From NCBI GenBank assembly GCA_029959615.1, contig JASCOD010000001.1:1612001-1676000 (forward strand): a stretch of DNA of 64,000 nt, in the 5' to 3' direction. The DNA is from Flavobacteriaceae bacterium PS02338 (GTDB lineage: Bacteria; Bacteroidota; Bacteroidia; Sphingobacteriales; Sphingobacteriaceae). A program made the position numbers and the translations under genes. The notes beneath the pieces were generated by a model. The model was not told where the DNA came from and did not search any database. It saw only the letters and a list, made by a program, of their open reading frames with translations. Shown here piece after piece: positions 19,351-27,336 of the stretch (within the stretch, counting starts at the first letter, position 1; the number at the start of each line of letters is the position of its first letter).

Positions 19351-19686
19351 TTAGGCATTAATTACTTCTGCAACTTCGTCGGCAGAAATGTCACTGTGAG
19401 AGGCATCTAATATGCAGTCACCATCTTTTATCAATAGCAATTGCGGAGATTCATGGTGCACTTGAAAGGTTTCGGCAATGTAAGCAGAAACATCTCGATG
19501 ATTAATTAAATCAAGAAAATAAAAGTTAACCTCAGATGGAATCACATTTTGGTCTCTCTCAAAAGACCTTTTTGCCATTGCACTAATAGAGCAACGAGTA
19601 CTATGTTTGAAAATTATACTGTAACCCTCAGCCGCTTTAATGTCGTCAATTTGTGAAGTATGATTTAGATCAATCCAGTTGCTCAT
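19351..19686 (-). CDS. ytxJ: Bacillithiol system redox-active protein YtxJ
   Basis: This 111-residue protein has a thioredoxin-like fold with the single active cysteine C32 in IFKHSTRCSISAMA, the signature of YtxJ. The middle (NFYFLDLINHRDVSAYIAE) and SPQLLLIKDG segments also fit the family. YtxJ is thought to be a monothiol bacilliredoxin that removes bacillithiol from modified proteins. Its presence agrees with YpdA (31282-32256), a bacillithiol disulfide reductase, implying this organism makes bacillithiol. A 40-residue lipoprotein gene lies 2 bases upstream. Confidence 0.88.
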   Translation of the reverse strand: MSNWIDLNHTSQIDDIKAAEGYSIIFKHSTRCSISAMAKRSFERDQNVIPSEVNFYFLDLINHRDVSAYIAETFQVHHESPQLLLIKDGDCILDASHSDISADEVAEVINA

Positions 19687-19688
19687 TT

Positions 19689-19811
19689 CTATCTCCTTCT
19701 ACCTTTCGATTCTGGATAAGAACCGTAGGCAGGACATAAACGGTTAGAGCAAGATTCTAGAACTGCAATAGCGCAGAATGCAAATAACAATAGAATAGCT
19801 ATTTTTTTCAT
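19689..19811 (-). CDS. Small lipoprotein, 40 residues
   Basis: ATG at 19811 opens a 40-codon frame: MKKIAILLLFAFCAIAVLES, then CSNRLCPAYGSYPESKGRRR. A lysine start, a hydrophobic stretch and LESC make a lipobox, leaving a 17-residue mature peptide with a second Cys and a basic tail. The CPAYG motif is reminiscent of short Bacteroidetes lipoproteins. It ends 2 bases before ytxJ, so the two may be co-expressed. Function is unknown. Confidence 0.65.
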   Translation of the reverse strand: MKKIAILLLFAFCAIAVLESCSNRLCPAYGSYPESKGRRR

Positions 19812-19860
19812 TTTATTGATTTTGAACCACTAAAGTACGAAAAAGTTTTACGTTTTAAAT

Positions 19861-19882
19861 AATAGGTTTTAAAGTTTTAAGT
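19861..19882. repeat. Second copy of the TAGGTTTTAAGTTTTAAGT repeat
   Basis: ATAGGTTTTAAAGTTTTAAG is a near match to the element at 6858-6878, with one extra A. A partly complementary arm (ATAACCTTAAACTCAT) follows at about 19899-19914. It lies just beyond the 3' end of ribH. Confidence 0.5.
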
Positions 19883-19923
19883 CAATATAAATGAGCTATA
19901 ACCTTAAACTCATACTTTACTAG

Positions 19924-20415
19924 CTATAGATTTAACGAATACTCGGCCATTTTTAGTGCCGTAATGGCTGCTTCATCCCCTTTGTTTCCGTGTTTGCCAC
20001 CAGCTCTATCAATTGCTTGTTGCTCATCATTGGTAGTGAGTACGCCGAATATTACGGGTTTGCTATACTTAATGCCTACATTGGTAATTCCTTGAGCTGC
20101 AGCTTCGCAGATAAAATCGAAATGCTTAGTATCCCCTTGGATTACACATCCGATGCAAATTACGGCATCAATATCATTTCTTTTGTTTAGTAATATGTCT
20201 GCTGCGCCGGCAAGTTCAAAGGTGCCAGGTACTGTTAAAGAAAGGATATTGTCTTCGCTAACCTCATGCTTAATCAAAGTGTCAAATGCACCTTGGTAAA
20301 GTGCGCCAGTTATTTTGGCATTCCATTCAGCTACAACAATAGCGATTTTAAAGTTTTTACCCGAAGGGATAGTCGTATGTGAAAAATCAGATAGGTTTTT
20401 AAGGTGTGTTGCCAT
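19924..20415 (-). CDS. ribH: 6,7-dimethyl-8-ribityllumazine synthase
   Basis: The 163-residue enzyme catalyses the penultimate riboflavin step, condensing 5-amino-6-ribitylamino-uracil with dihydroxybutanone phosphate. Visible motifs are IAIVVAEWNAKITGALYQGA, the substrate loop SLTVPGTFELAGAAD, and AVICIGCVIQGDTKHFDFIC with the catalytic histidine. GVLTTNDEQQAIDRAGG and KHGNKGDEAAITALKM are also typical. It is cytosolic and forms 60-mers or pentamers in the family. A TATCTTTG -7 element lies only four bases before the ATG, suggesting an almost leaderless mRNA. Confidence 0.97.
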   Translation of the reverse strand: MATHLKNLSDFSHTTIPSGKNFKIAIVVAEWNAKITGALYQGAFDTLIKHEVSEDNILSLTVPGTFELAGAADILLNKRNDIDAVICIGCVIQGDTKHFDFICEAAAQGITNVGIKYSKPVIFGVLTTNDEQQAIDRAGGKHGNKGDEAAITALKMAEYSLNL

Positions 20416-20419
20416 GCTA

Positions 20420-20427
20420 CAAAGATA
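20420..20427 (-). promoter_or_regulatory. -7 promoter element for ribH
   Basis: CAAAGATA on the plus strand reads TATCTTTG on the minus strand, matching TAnnTTTG. Its end is four bases from the ribH ATG, so transcription would begin at or next to the start codon. Confidence 0.5.
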
Positions 20428-20498
20428 GGTTTTTGATTGGTTAGTTGTTTGGGATTTTAATTGGTTTTGAAGTTTTACTAAACACAGTGGGAGTAAAC

Positions 20499-20525
20499 AA
20501 AAAAGGCTCCCAGTTGGAAGCCTTT
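20499..20525 (-). terminator. Terminator of the tetratricopeptide gene
   Basis: On the minus strand AAAGGCTTCC and GGGAGCCTTTTTTG form a stem with a short loop and a T tract, about 20 bases after the stop at 20545. Confidence 0.75.
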
Positions 20526-20544
20526 AAATCCGTTTTACGGGAAA

Positions 20545-21213
20545 TTATTTTACTTGAGCAGCAACCCTGGCAATATAAGCATCAATCATTTGAGCTTCTT
20601 GGCTTTCAGGAAACTGAGCTTTTATTTTAGTATAAGCTTCTTCAGCAGCTTTGAAATCTTTCAAATTTTCATTTACTAAACCTAGCTTTTTAAGAAACAT
20701 TGGAGAAGTAAACTTATTGGTCGATTTATCTATTGCTTTTTTGTAGTAAGTAGCTGCTTGTTTGTAATCTTTCAACTCACTATAAGCATCACCTAATAAA
20801 CCTAGTGCTAAAGGATCTGCTACTGGACTGCCAGTTGCACTGTATTTACTTAAAGCATCAACTGCTTTTTTGTACTCGCCTTTGCGTAAATAAATACCAC
20901 CTAAATATAAATTAGCTAGGTTAGCTGATTTAGTGTTCTCGTATTCGTCAGCAATTTTCTCAAGGCCTGGATAACCACCTTCGCCATTGATTGCTTTGTT
21001 CGCTAACGAATCAACTCCTACAAATTGTTCGGCTTTGAACATTTGGTTAGCAGCATCTTCGGCTCTGTTTTTTAAATAAACACCTTGATACCAAATAAAA
21101 ATACCAACTAATACGATGATAGCTCCAGCAATAAAAGCTAAACTTTTAGTGTTTTCTTGTATAAATGAACCTTTTTTAACTGGTTGCTCTGTTTGTTGCT
21201 CTGTTGAAGACAT
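20545..21213 (-). CDS. Tetratricopeptide repeat protein, YfgM-like
   Basis: From ATG 21213 the protein has 222 residues. It begins with a polar tail, then a single membrane helix (SLAFIAGAIIVLVGIFIWYQ), then an extracytoplasmic TPR region. Repeats are visible as ANLYLGGIYLRKGEYKKAVD, ALGLLGDAYSELKDYKQAAT and KKLGLVNENLKDFKAAEEAY. This matches YfgM-like TPR proteins that associate with the Sec translocon or chaperones. A longer frame begins at 21249, but the -7 element at 21239-21246 lies inside that extension, so MSSTEQQ at 21213 is the likely start. Confidence 0.88.
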   Translation of the reverse strand: MSSTEQQTEQPVKKGSFIQENTKSLAFIAGAIIVLVGIFIWYQGVYLKNRAEDAANQMFKAEQFVGVDSLANKAINGEGGYPGLEKIADEYENTKSANLANLYLGGIYLRKGEYKKAVDALSKYSATGSPVADPLALGLLGDAYSELKDYKQAATYYKKAIDKSTNKFTSPMFLKKLGLVNENLKDFKAAEEAYTKIKAQFPESQEAQMIDAYIARVAAQVK

Positions 21214-21238
21214 TTGTAGTTTAAAATTATAAGGATTG

Positions 21239-21246
21239 CAAAAATA
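21239..21246 (-). promoter_or_regulatory. -7 promoter element for the tetratricopeptide gene
   Basis: CAAAAATA on the plus strand reads TATTTTTG on the minus strand. It lies 26 bases before ATG 21213 and decides against the longer start at 21249. Confidence 0.5.
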
Positions 21247-21325
21247 CATTTTTCATTCAAAGTATCAACTCTTTTTAAATCATTTAATTAAGAAGACGTA
21301 GCTGACAATTACTTTTCGTAGCACT

Positions 21326-21562
21326 ACTCCCAGAAAGCCTACGTGTCTATGTGGTTGTAATTTAGTGCCGAAATCTTCTAAAAGTAGCATGTATAAGATG
21401 ATTTTGCTAAACATTTAAACACATAGGCACATAGTTTGGTATCTATTAAAAATGTTAAATGATAGCCTTCGATATTTTATTCAGTATGATTATCCTCCCA
21501 AAAACTACGTAACTATGTGGTTAGATTCCTGTGCAGCTTTTTTCTAAAACTAGCATATATAA
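21326..21562. repeat. Two imperfect direct copies of a 70-base intergenic repeat
   Basis: Segments at about 21326-21397 and 21494-21562 share CTCCCA-AAA-CTACGT, CTATGTGGTT and a TTCTAAAA-TAGCAT-TATAAG block in the same order. Between them lies CACATAGGCACATAGTTTG, a related inverted fragment. No reading frame runs through them. They lie in the 384-base gap between the divergent tetratricopeptide and recF genes. Confidence 0.5.
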
Positions 21563-21579
21563 GCTACTATAAAAATGGG

Positions 21580-21587
21580 TAACTTTG
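21580..21587 (+). promoter_or_regulatory. -7 promoter element for recF
   Basis: TAACTTTG matches TAnnTTTG and lies 10 bases before the recF ATG, leaving a leader of only a few bases. Confidence 0.5.
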
Positions 21588-21597
21588 AAGGTCTGAT

Positions 21598-22701
21598 ATG
21601 TGGCTAAAAAATCTAACCCTTTTAAATTTCAAAAATTACAATGCTGCCGATTTGAGCTTTTCGAAAACGGTAAATGCATTTGTGGGTAATAATGGTGCAG
21701 GTAAAACAAACTTGCTCGATGCGATACATTACCTATGTTTATGCAAAAGTTATTTTAATCCAATAGATAGCCAACAGATCAAAACGGGGGAGGAATTATT
21801 TTTAGTGCAGGGCGATTTTGATAGGGAAGACAAGAAAGAAAAAATCTCTTGCGGATTAAAGCGTAATCATAAAAAATCTTTCAAAAGAAATAAAAAAGAA
21901 TACGATAAATTAGCGGATCACATCGGTTTATTTCCTGTTGTGATGATTTCGCCTTACGACATCAACCTGATTATGGACGGCAGTGAAGAGCGCCGTAAGT
22001 TTGTAGATAATGTAATTTCACAAACTGATAGTAGGTATCTGGATGAATTAATCATTTATAACAAGCATCTATTAAATAGAAATGCCTTGTTAAAACAAAT
22101 TGCGGTAACTAGAACGCTAGATGTCGCTTTGCTGCAAATCTTAGATGAACAGTTGATCTATTCCGGAAATGTGATTTTCGAAAAACGTAAGCAGTTTCTT
22201 TTGGATTTTATTCCATTATTTGATAAGCATTATCGTTTTTTGACTAACGGTGCAGAGCAAGTTTCCTTGACTTATCAATCACAATTGAACGAACAGCGTT
22301 TTGAAGATCTTTTAAAACAGTCTATAGAGAAAGATAGGCTGTTAGAGCGTACCACAACAGGTATTCATAAAGATGAACTGCTATTTGAGATTGCTGGCAT
22401 GCCGATGAAAAAGTTTGGTTCGCAAGGACAGCAAAAATCTTTTCTTATTGCATTAAAATTAGCGCAATACAGTTACTTGCAAAAGTTCAAAGATTTTAAA
22501 CCTTTGTTGCTACTTGATGATATTTTTGACAAGCTAGATAATCATCGTATTCATAAGCTAATGGAAATGGTTTCGCATCATGATTTCGGGCAGATTTTCA
22601 TTACCGATGCAAATAGAAGCCGGGTGGAAGCGGTTTTTAATGAAATTGAGGTAGAAATAGATTTGTTTGAAGTAATTGATGGAGGGGTAGCACATGCGTA
22701 A
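21598..22701 (+). CDS. recF: DNA replication and repair protein RecF
   Basis: The 367-residue SMC-like ATPase loads RecA at gaps in the RecFOR pathway. It starts MWLKNLTLLNFKNYNAADLS and has a Walker A motif at residues 30-37 (GNNGAGKT), the RecF motif RRKFVDNVISQ, the signature FGSQGQQKSFLIALKLAQ and Walker B LLLLDDIFDKLD. Its length is normal. It overlaps the following DUF721 gene by eight bases, a conserved recF-DUF721 arrangement. Confidence 0.97.
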   Translation: MWLKNLTLLNFKNYNAADLSFSKTVNAFVGNNGAGKTNLLDAIHYLCLCKSYFNPIDSQQIKTGEELFLVQGDFDREDKKEKISCGLKRNHKKSFKRNKKEYDKLADHIGLFPVVMISPYDINLIMDGSEERRKFVDNVISQTDSRYLDELIIYNKHLLNRNALLKQIAVTRTLDVALLQILDEQLIYSGNVIFEKRKQFLLDFIPLFDKHYRFLTNGAEQVSLTYQSQLNEQRFEDLLKQSIEKDRLLERTTTGIHKDELLFEIAGMPMKKFGSQGQQKSFLIALKLAQYSYLQKFKDFKPLLLLDDIFDKLDNHRIHKLMEMVSHHDFGQIFITDANRSRVEAVFNEIEVEIDLFEVIDGGVAHA

Positions 22702-22984
22702 ACCAAATGATATCACCTTAAAGCAGGCTATTGATAAGCTACTAAATCATTATAAACTTCGTGGTAAGTTTGATGAGACGGGTATATTAATGATGTGGCC
22801 CGAAATTATGGGAAGTGCCGTAGCTAATAGAACTAAGCAGATTTACATTCACCAAAGGAAGTTGTTTGTAAGGATAGAATCTTCTGTGGTGAAAAATGAA
22901 TTGCTAATGGTAAAAAGTGCTATTGTAGACAAGCTTAACGAAAAAGCGGGCTCACAAGTAATTACAGATATTGTTTTTCTATAA
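22694..22984 (+). CDS. DUF721 domain protein
   Basis: This 96-residue protein matches the DUF721 family (MMWPEIMGSAVANRTKQIYI, KLFVRIESSVVKNELLMVKS). Members are commonly encoded next to recF or gyrB and are loosely linked to nucleic acid metabolism. It overlaps recF by eight bases, and its stop immediately abuts the stop of the convergent 58-residue gene. The specific function is unknown. Confidence 0.88.
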   Translation: MRKPNDITLKQAIDKLLNHYKLRGKFDETGILMMWPEIMGSAVANRTKQIYIHQRKLFVRIESSVVKNELLMVKSAIVDKLNEKAGSQVITDIVFL

Positions 22985-23161
22985 CTAATCTTTACTTCCA
23001 CCAAACAGTTTTGCAGCTAACCAAATAATAATTGCAACTACAACCACTACAAGGATAATCCCTGTCCACATACCAGCTTTAAAAATTCCTTCAACTAGTT
23101 CGCAACTGCTAAGCGTGGTGGCAAATAATGCGACAATCGCTAGGGGCATCAATTTTTTCAT
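22985..23161 (-). CDS. Small membrane lipoprotein, 58 residues
   Basis: ATG at 23161 encodes MKKLMPLAIVALFATTLSSC, a lipoprotein signal with lipobox LSSC, then ELVEGIFKAGMWTG and a second hydrophobic helix (IILVVVVVAIIIWLAAKLFG) ending in GSKD. Short proteins of this kind are common in Bacteroidetes, often with misleading names. Its stop directly abuts the DUF721 stop. Membrane location is likely; function is unknown. Confidence 0.7.
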   Translation of the reverse strand: MKKLMPLAIVALFATTLSSCELVEGIFKAGMWTGIILVVVVVAIIIWLAAKLFGGSKD

Positions 23162-23293
23162 ACGTTAAGTGTTTTTTTATACCTTAACAGTAGAAAGATA
23201 AAAAAGTTTTGGTTTAGGATTTTGCGAAATACTTAGTTGAAGAAACTCGGATTTCAACTAGCCTTGGCAAACTACGAATATGGTTTCAAAAAA

Positions 23294-23330
23294 AAAGACT
23301 TACAAAGTTTCTAAAACTTTGTAAGTCTTT
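23294..23330 (-). terminator. Long-stem terminator of the FKBP gene
   Basis: Arms AAAGACTTACAAAGTTT (23294-23310) and AAACTTTGTAAGTCTTT (23314-23330) form a perfect 17-base stem with a 3-base loop, followed on the minus strand by a T tract. Its length and perfection suggest a dispersed hairpin family as well as a terminator. Confidence 0.85.
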
Positions 23331-23357
23331 CCTTCTATCCATCGAGATTAGAATATA

Positions 23358-24137
23358 CTATTGTTGTTTTTCCTTCTCTCCAACTTTAACCAGCTCAACT
23401 TCAAAAATCAAAGTGCTATAAGGAGGAATATCCTGTCCTGCACCTCTTGCACCGTAAGCCAATTTGTAAGGAATGAAAAATCTGTATTTCCCACCTTCTT
23501 TCATTAATTGCACTCCTTCTGTCCAGCCTGGAATTACCTGATTTAGACCGAAAGAAGTAGGTTCGTTTCTTTTGTAAGAACTGTCAAATTCTTTGCCATT
23601 CAGTAACATCCCTTTGTAATGAACCGTAACTTGGTCGGTAGCTTTTGGCTGTGTGCCTGTACCTTCCGTAATCACTTCATACTGTAAGCCACTAGCCGTT
23701 GTTTTAATGCCTGGTTTAGTTTTGTTTTGAGCTAAGAAATTTTCACCTTCTTTAATGGTCGGTTCAAATTTTACCTTTTCTTTTTCTTCTCGAACTTTGC
23801 TTAAACTTTCAAATAAATTGTTGATGGCATTTTGAGAAACTTGCTCTGTCATCAAAGGCTTGGCGTCTTTGTTAAAAGCATCTTTTAAGCCTTTATTTAG
23901 TAGCTCATAGTTTAAGCCTTCTAAGCCACCAGATTTTAAGTTGGTAGCCATGGCTAAGCCGAAAGCATAACTGGCAGAATCTAACTTGTTTTTGAAAACA
24001 ATTGGTTTAGCCGCAGTATGCGTTGTCGTCTTTTTTGCCGGAACTGCTTTCTTTGCAGTAGTAGTTTTAGGTTTGGTTTGAGCGGTTGCATTAAAAACAG
24101 CCGCGGAAGCTAATGCTATTAAAAATATTTTCTTCAT
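23358..24137 (-). CDS. FKBP-type peptidyl-prolyl isomerase, exported
   Basis: The 259-residue protein has a signal peptide (MKKIFLIALASAAVFNATAQ), a Lys/Thr-rich linker (25-50), an FKBP_N dimerisation-like region (DSASYAFGLAMATNLKSGG) and a C-terminal FKBP domain from about residue 160. The latter shows VTVHYKGMLLNGKEFDSSY, VIPGWTEGVQLMKEGGKYRF, FIPYKLAYGARGAG and YSTLIFEVELVKV. This is the Mip/FkpA layout, a periplasmic foldase. It lies downstream of ndk; a terminator at 24173-24197 separates the two. Confidence 0.94.
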   Translation of the reverse strand: MKKIFLIALASAAVFNATAQTKPKTTTAKKAVPAKKTTTHTAAKPIVFKNKLDSASYAFGLAMATNLKSGGLEGLNYELLNKGLKDAFNKDAKPLMTEQVSQNAINNLFESLSKVREEKEKVKFEPTIKEGENFLAQNKTKPGIKTTASGLQYEVITEGTGTQPKATDQVTVHYKGMLLNGKEFDSSYKRNEPTSFGLNQVIPGWTEGVQLMKEGGKYRFFIPYKLAYGARGAGQDIPPYSTLIFEVELVKVGEKEKQQ

Positions 24138-24172
24138 TATTTTAGATAAAGCCCGAAATATACAACAAAAAA

Positions 24173-24197
24173 ATAAGCACCCGAAAAGAGTGCTTAT
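24173..24197 (-). terminator. Terminator of ndk
   Basis: ATAAGCAC and GTGCTTAT pair around a 9-base loop. On the minus strand this is followed by a run of seven T. It lies about 50 bases after the ndk stop. Confidence 0.8.
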
Positions 24198-24245
24198 CCT
24201 AATTTGTTAAAAATCTTTTTTTGAGATTATCTTCTGAAATGCTAT

Positions 24246-24665
24246 TTAGAAACGTTCGTCAGCAGAGAAGAAAAAATCACCTTCAATTTGAGCGTTCTCG
24301 TCAGAGTCAGAACCGTGAACAGCATTCGCATCAATTGATTTTGCATATTTCTGACGGATAGTTCCTTCAGCAGCCTCAGCTGGGTTAGTAGCACCAATTA
24401 GGTTTCTGAACTCTTCGATTGCGTTATCTTTTTCTAAGATTGCAGCTACAATAGGACCAGAAGACATGAAGCTAACTAAGTCGTTATAGAAAGGACGCTC
24501 TTTGTGCACAGCGTAAAATTCGCCAGCTTTTTCAGCAGAAAGTTTAGTGTATTTTAAAGCAATGATTTTGAAACCTGCTTTAGTGATATCATTTACGATT
24601 GAACCGATATGGCCGTTAGCAACAGCATCAGGCTTAATCATGGTAAAAGTTCTATTTGTGCTCAT
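24246..24665 (-). CDS. ndk: Nucleoside diphosphate kinase
   Basis: The 139-residue enzyme transfers gamma-phosphate between nucleotides. It begins [20 protein letters not shown] and contains [20 protein letters not shown] and [16 protein letters not shown], with the active histidine in NAVHGSDS. A longer frame starts at 24722, but the TACTTTTG -7 element at 24681-24688 lies inside it, and Ndk proteins are about 140 residues, so 24665 is the start. Confidence 0.96.
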   Translation of the reverse strand: MSTNRTFTMIKPDAVANGHIGSIVNDITKAGFKIIALKYTKLSAEKAGEFYAVHKERPFYNDLVSFMSSGPIVAAILEKDNAIEEFRNLIGATNPAEAAEGTIRQKYAKSIDANAVHGSDSDENAQIEGDFFFSADERF

Positions 24666-24680
24666 TTTATGAATTTTTTG

Positions 24681-24688
24681 CAAAAGTA
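24681..24688 (-). promoter_or_regulatory. -7 promoter element for ndk
   Basis: CAAAAGTA reads TACTTTTG on the minus strand, 15 bases before ATG 24665. Confidence 0.5.
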
Positions 24689-25049
24689 CGATTATTGACT
24701 TAAATAATTGAGTGTGACGCAAGAAAATTGATCAATCTCATTGGAGAAAACAATTATAAGCGTTCTTTTGTTCCGATAGTCCCGCTTTACGCTACAATTT
24801 TTTTGTTTAGGCAGTTTGTCATCCCGAGTTTCGAGAGGTCTATTTTTGACGCTACTTTTAGTTTAACAGGAGGGAAAGTAAACACAAAAAGTATTTCGCT
24901 ACAATCAGGTTTAATTAATATCGGTAATGGCTCTTTGCGATAACCTTCTAACCTTGCAACTTTTCAATAATAAATCTATCGAGTAACTAAACAATTAGCC
25001 GAATCAACAGTTAACCAATAAATCGCTAACTTCGCCACTTATTATAATT
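24689..25049. other. Intergenic region between ndk and the DHH gene
   Basis: About 360 bases without a convincing gene. It holds a short fragment of the dispersed GTCATCCTGAGC-GTCGAAGGAT family at about 24817-24847 (TGTCATCCCGAGTTTCGAGA). A 71-codon frame at 24728-24943 runs through this repeat and is not believed to be a gene. Confidence 0.4.
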
Positions 25050-26060
25050 ATGATATCAGTACCAGAACTTAAGGAACTTCTTTCTACGCCTCAGCAAATA
25101 GTGATTACCACACATCATAAGCCAGATGGCGATGCGATGGGTTCTTCATTAGGTTTGTATGCCTATTTAATCCAAAAAGGACATCACGTTAGCTTAATTA
25201 CACCAACAGATTATCCAGAGTTTTTGCACTGGCTACCCAATAATTCTGATGTAATCATCTACACAGAAAACGTAGAAAAGTCGGTTGCTCTAGTTAATGA
25301 TGCGGCTTTAATTTTCTGTTTGGATTTCAATACCTTGAGTCGTATCAATGAATTGGGCGAGCACATTAGAAATACAACAGCCATTAAATTGATGATAGAC
25401 CATCACCTAGAGCCAGAAGATTTTGATGATTACCGTCATTGGGATATCAATGCTTGTGCTGCTGCTCAATTGGTTTACGATTTCATTGTTAACGTAATGG
25501 AAGAACCAGAGAAAGTGAACAAAGATGTAGCTACTTGTCTTTATACAGGTATTATGACTGACTCAGGCTCTTTCCGTTTTCCGTCTGCTACTTCAACGGT
25601 TTACCGTATTGCCGCAGATTTGATTGATTTGGGAGCTGAGCATTGGCGTATTCACCAGTTGGTATATGATAATGTTTCTGAAAACAGACTGAAGTTTTTG
25701 GGATATTGCCTATCCAGTAAATTAGAGATTTTAAGAGAGTACAACACGGCAATTATCAGCGCTACCAAAGAAGAATTACAAGCTTATAATATCGTAACTG
25801 GTGATACAGAGGGGATTGTAAATTATGCACTTTCTGTCAACGGGATCAAACTAGCGGCCTTCATTATTGAAAGAACAGATCGAGTTAAATTGTCGTTACG
25901 TTCTACTGGCGATTTTCCTGCTAACGAGATTTGTAAAAAATATTTTCAAGGTGGAGGTCACAGAAATGCAGCAGGTGGTGCTTCCGATAAGAATCTAGAG
26001 GAAACCATTGCAGATTTTAAGGCTATTTTACCCGAGTACAAAACTCAGTTGTTGCAGTAA
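25050..26060 (+). CDS. DHH-family bifunctional oligoribonuclease/PAP phosphatase NrnA-like
   Basis: The 336-residue cytosolic phosphoesterase has the DHH-DHHA1 layout. N-terminal metal motifs are HHKPDGDAMGSSLGLY, FCLDFNTLSRI and MIDHHLEPEDF (the DHH motif), followed by YTGIMTDSGSFRF. The C-terminal DHHA1 part contains the GGGHRNAAG substrate loop near residues 303-313. Enzymes of this type degrade nano-RNA and 3'-phosphoadenosine 5'-phosphate. It is a single gene followed by a hairpin at 26096-26120. Confidence 0.92.
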   Translation: MISVPELKELLSTPQQIVITTHHKPDGDAMGSSLGLYAYLIQKGHHVSLITPTDYPEFLHWLPNNSDVIIYTENVEKSVALVNDAALIFCLDFNTLSRINELGEHIRNTTAIKLMIDHHLEPEDFDDYRHWDINACAAAQLVYDFIVNVMEEPEKVNKDVATCLYTGIMTDSGSFRFPSATSTVYRIAADLIDLGAEHWRIHQLVYDNVSENRLKFLGYCLSSKLEILREYNTAIISATKEELQAYNIVTGDTEGIVNYALSVNGIKLAAFIIERTDRVKLSLRSTGDFPANEICKKYFQGGGHRNAAGGASDKNLEETIADFKAILPEYKTQLLQ

Positions 26061-26095
26061 TTTAGAAAATAAAAATAAAATATTAGAAATAGAAG

Positions 26096-26120
26096 AAAGC
26101 TCGTTAACTTAGCGAGCTTT
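26096..26120 (+). terminator. Hairpin after the NrnA-like gene
   Basis: AAAGCTCG and CGAGCTTT pair around nine bases. The plus strand has only three T before an A-run, so termination there may be weak. Confidence 0.5.
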
Positions 26121-26205
26121 AAAAAAAAGAAAAATAAAAAATGAAGCCATTCTGATTTATTTCAGAGTAGCCTCATCGTAATTAAAAAGACAATTAACAT
26201 AATAG

Positions 26206-27222
26206 ATGAAAAAAAGTTTAGTAATTCTGTTCGCTGCTACTTTAGGCTTAGCTGCTTGTAACACAGAGAAAAAAGGTCCAGGAGGTTTGTTGTATAAAAT
26301 CCACAAATCTGGAGGTAAAGAAAAAATTGCAGAAGGTGATATCGTAAAATTGAACTTCATCCAAAAAAATGAAAAAGACTCAATTTTAGGTAGTACTTAT
26401 GATAATGAGCAAGCGCAAGTTTTTCCAGTAGGTAAAAAACAATATGCTGGCGATATGCAAGATGTGTTAACCCTTTTCGGAGAAGGAGATAGTGCAACTT
26501 TCAAAATTAATTTGGATACAATGGCTGCTCAAACTAAACAGCCTAAACCAGAGCAGTTCAAAAATGATAAATACATCGTGTTTACTGTAAAAGTGGAAAA
26601 AGTATTTAAAAAAGGTCCTAAAGAAGTAGATTCTACTTTCCAAAAACGTGCTAGCGATTTCTTCCAGGCAGATTTTAAAGCTGATATGGATAAAAAGAAA
26701 GCTGCTGAGCCTGCAAAAATTAAAGCTTACGTAGAAGATAATAACTTGAAAGTTCAAACTTCTGCTAGCGGTCTACAATACGTAATTACTGCTCCTGGAA
26801 GTGGTGTTAAAGCGGTTGATGGCGATACTGTAAACGTAAACTACACAGGTAGATTCACTAAAAAAGGTGATGATAAAAAATATAAAGTTTTCGATACTAG
26901 TGACGAGAAAGTAGCTAAAGAAGCTAAAGTACACCAACCAGGAAGACCTTATGGCCCAACTAAAATGGTAATTGGTAGTACAGTTCCAGGTTTTACCGAG
27001 GCGTTAAAACTAGTAGGTAAAGGTGGTAAAATCACTGCTATCATTCCTTCTAAATTAGGTTATGGTGAGCAAGGCGGTGGTCCAATTGCTCCTTATAGCC
27101 CGTTGGTATTCGAAATCGAAATTGTTGATGTGATCAAACCGAAGCCAGGTTCTGCACCAGCGGCAGCAACTCCAGTTGCACCAGTAGCAGGTCATTCTGC
27201 TAATGACGGTCATAAACACTAA
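26206..27222 (+). CDS. FKBP-type peptidyl-prolyl isomerase lipoprotein, two FKBP-like domains
   Basis: The 338-residue protein has a lipoprotein signal (LFAATLGLAAC). A degenerate FKBP-like domain spans about residues 35-125 (EGDIVKLNFIQKNEKDSILG), followed by a helical linker and a full FKBP domain at about 190-312 (VNVNYTGRFTKKG, STVPGFTEALKLVGKGGKIT, PSKLGYGEQGGGPIAPYSPL). The C-terminus is Pro/Ala-rich and ends with a His-containing tail. It is predicted to be a membrane-anchored periplasmic or surface foldase. The two-domain arrangement recurs in Bacteroidetes lipoprotein isomerases. It ends in a UUCG-loop terminator. Confidence 0.92.
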   Translation: MKKSLVILFAATLGLAACNTEKKGPGGLLYKIHKSGGKEKIAEGDIVKLNFIQKNEKDSILGSTYDNEQAQVFPVGKKQYAGDMQDVLTLFGEGDSATFKINLDTMAAQTKQPKPEQFKNDKYIVFTVKVEKVFKKGPKEVDSTFQKRASDFFQADFKADMDKKKAAEPAKIKAYVEDNNLKVQTSASGLQYVITAPGSGVKAVDGDTVNVNYTGRFTKKGDDKKYKVFDTSDEKVAKEAKVHQPGRPYGPTKMVIGSTVPGFTEALKLVGKGGKITAIIPSKLGYGEQGGGPIAPYSPLVFEIEIVDVIKPKPGSAPAAATPVAPVAGHSANDGHKH

Positions 27223-27241
27223 TCAAAATACTTAATTTGGA

Positions 27242-27269
27242 AAAGCTATCCTTCGGGATGGCTTTTTTT
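27242..27269 (+). terminator. Terminator with UUCG tetraloop
   Basis: AAAGCTATCC-TTCG-GGATGGCTTT with one T-G wobble, followed by a T tract, 20 bases after the FKBP lipoprotein stop. Confidence 0.9.
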
Positions 27270-27324
27270 GTTTAGCAACATTTAGTTTCAGTTCACTAAT
27301 TACACAGTTCACCAATTAAACAAC

Positions 27325-27332
27325 TACCTTTG
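27325..27332 (+). promoter_or_regulatory. -7 promoter element for the tatD-like gene
   Basis: TACCTTTG ends only four bases before the ATG at 27337, so transcription would begin at the start codon (leaderless or nearly so). Confidence 0.5.
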
Positions 27333-27336
27333 TGTC

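Noticed and set aside
24728..24943. 71-codon plus-strand frame between ndk and the DHH gene
   Set aside because: It runs through a dispersed-repeat fragment and intergenic sequence, has no recognisable domain or promoter support, and looks like chance.
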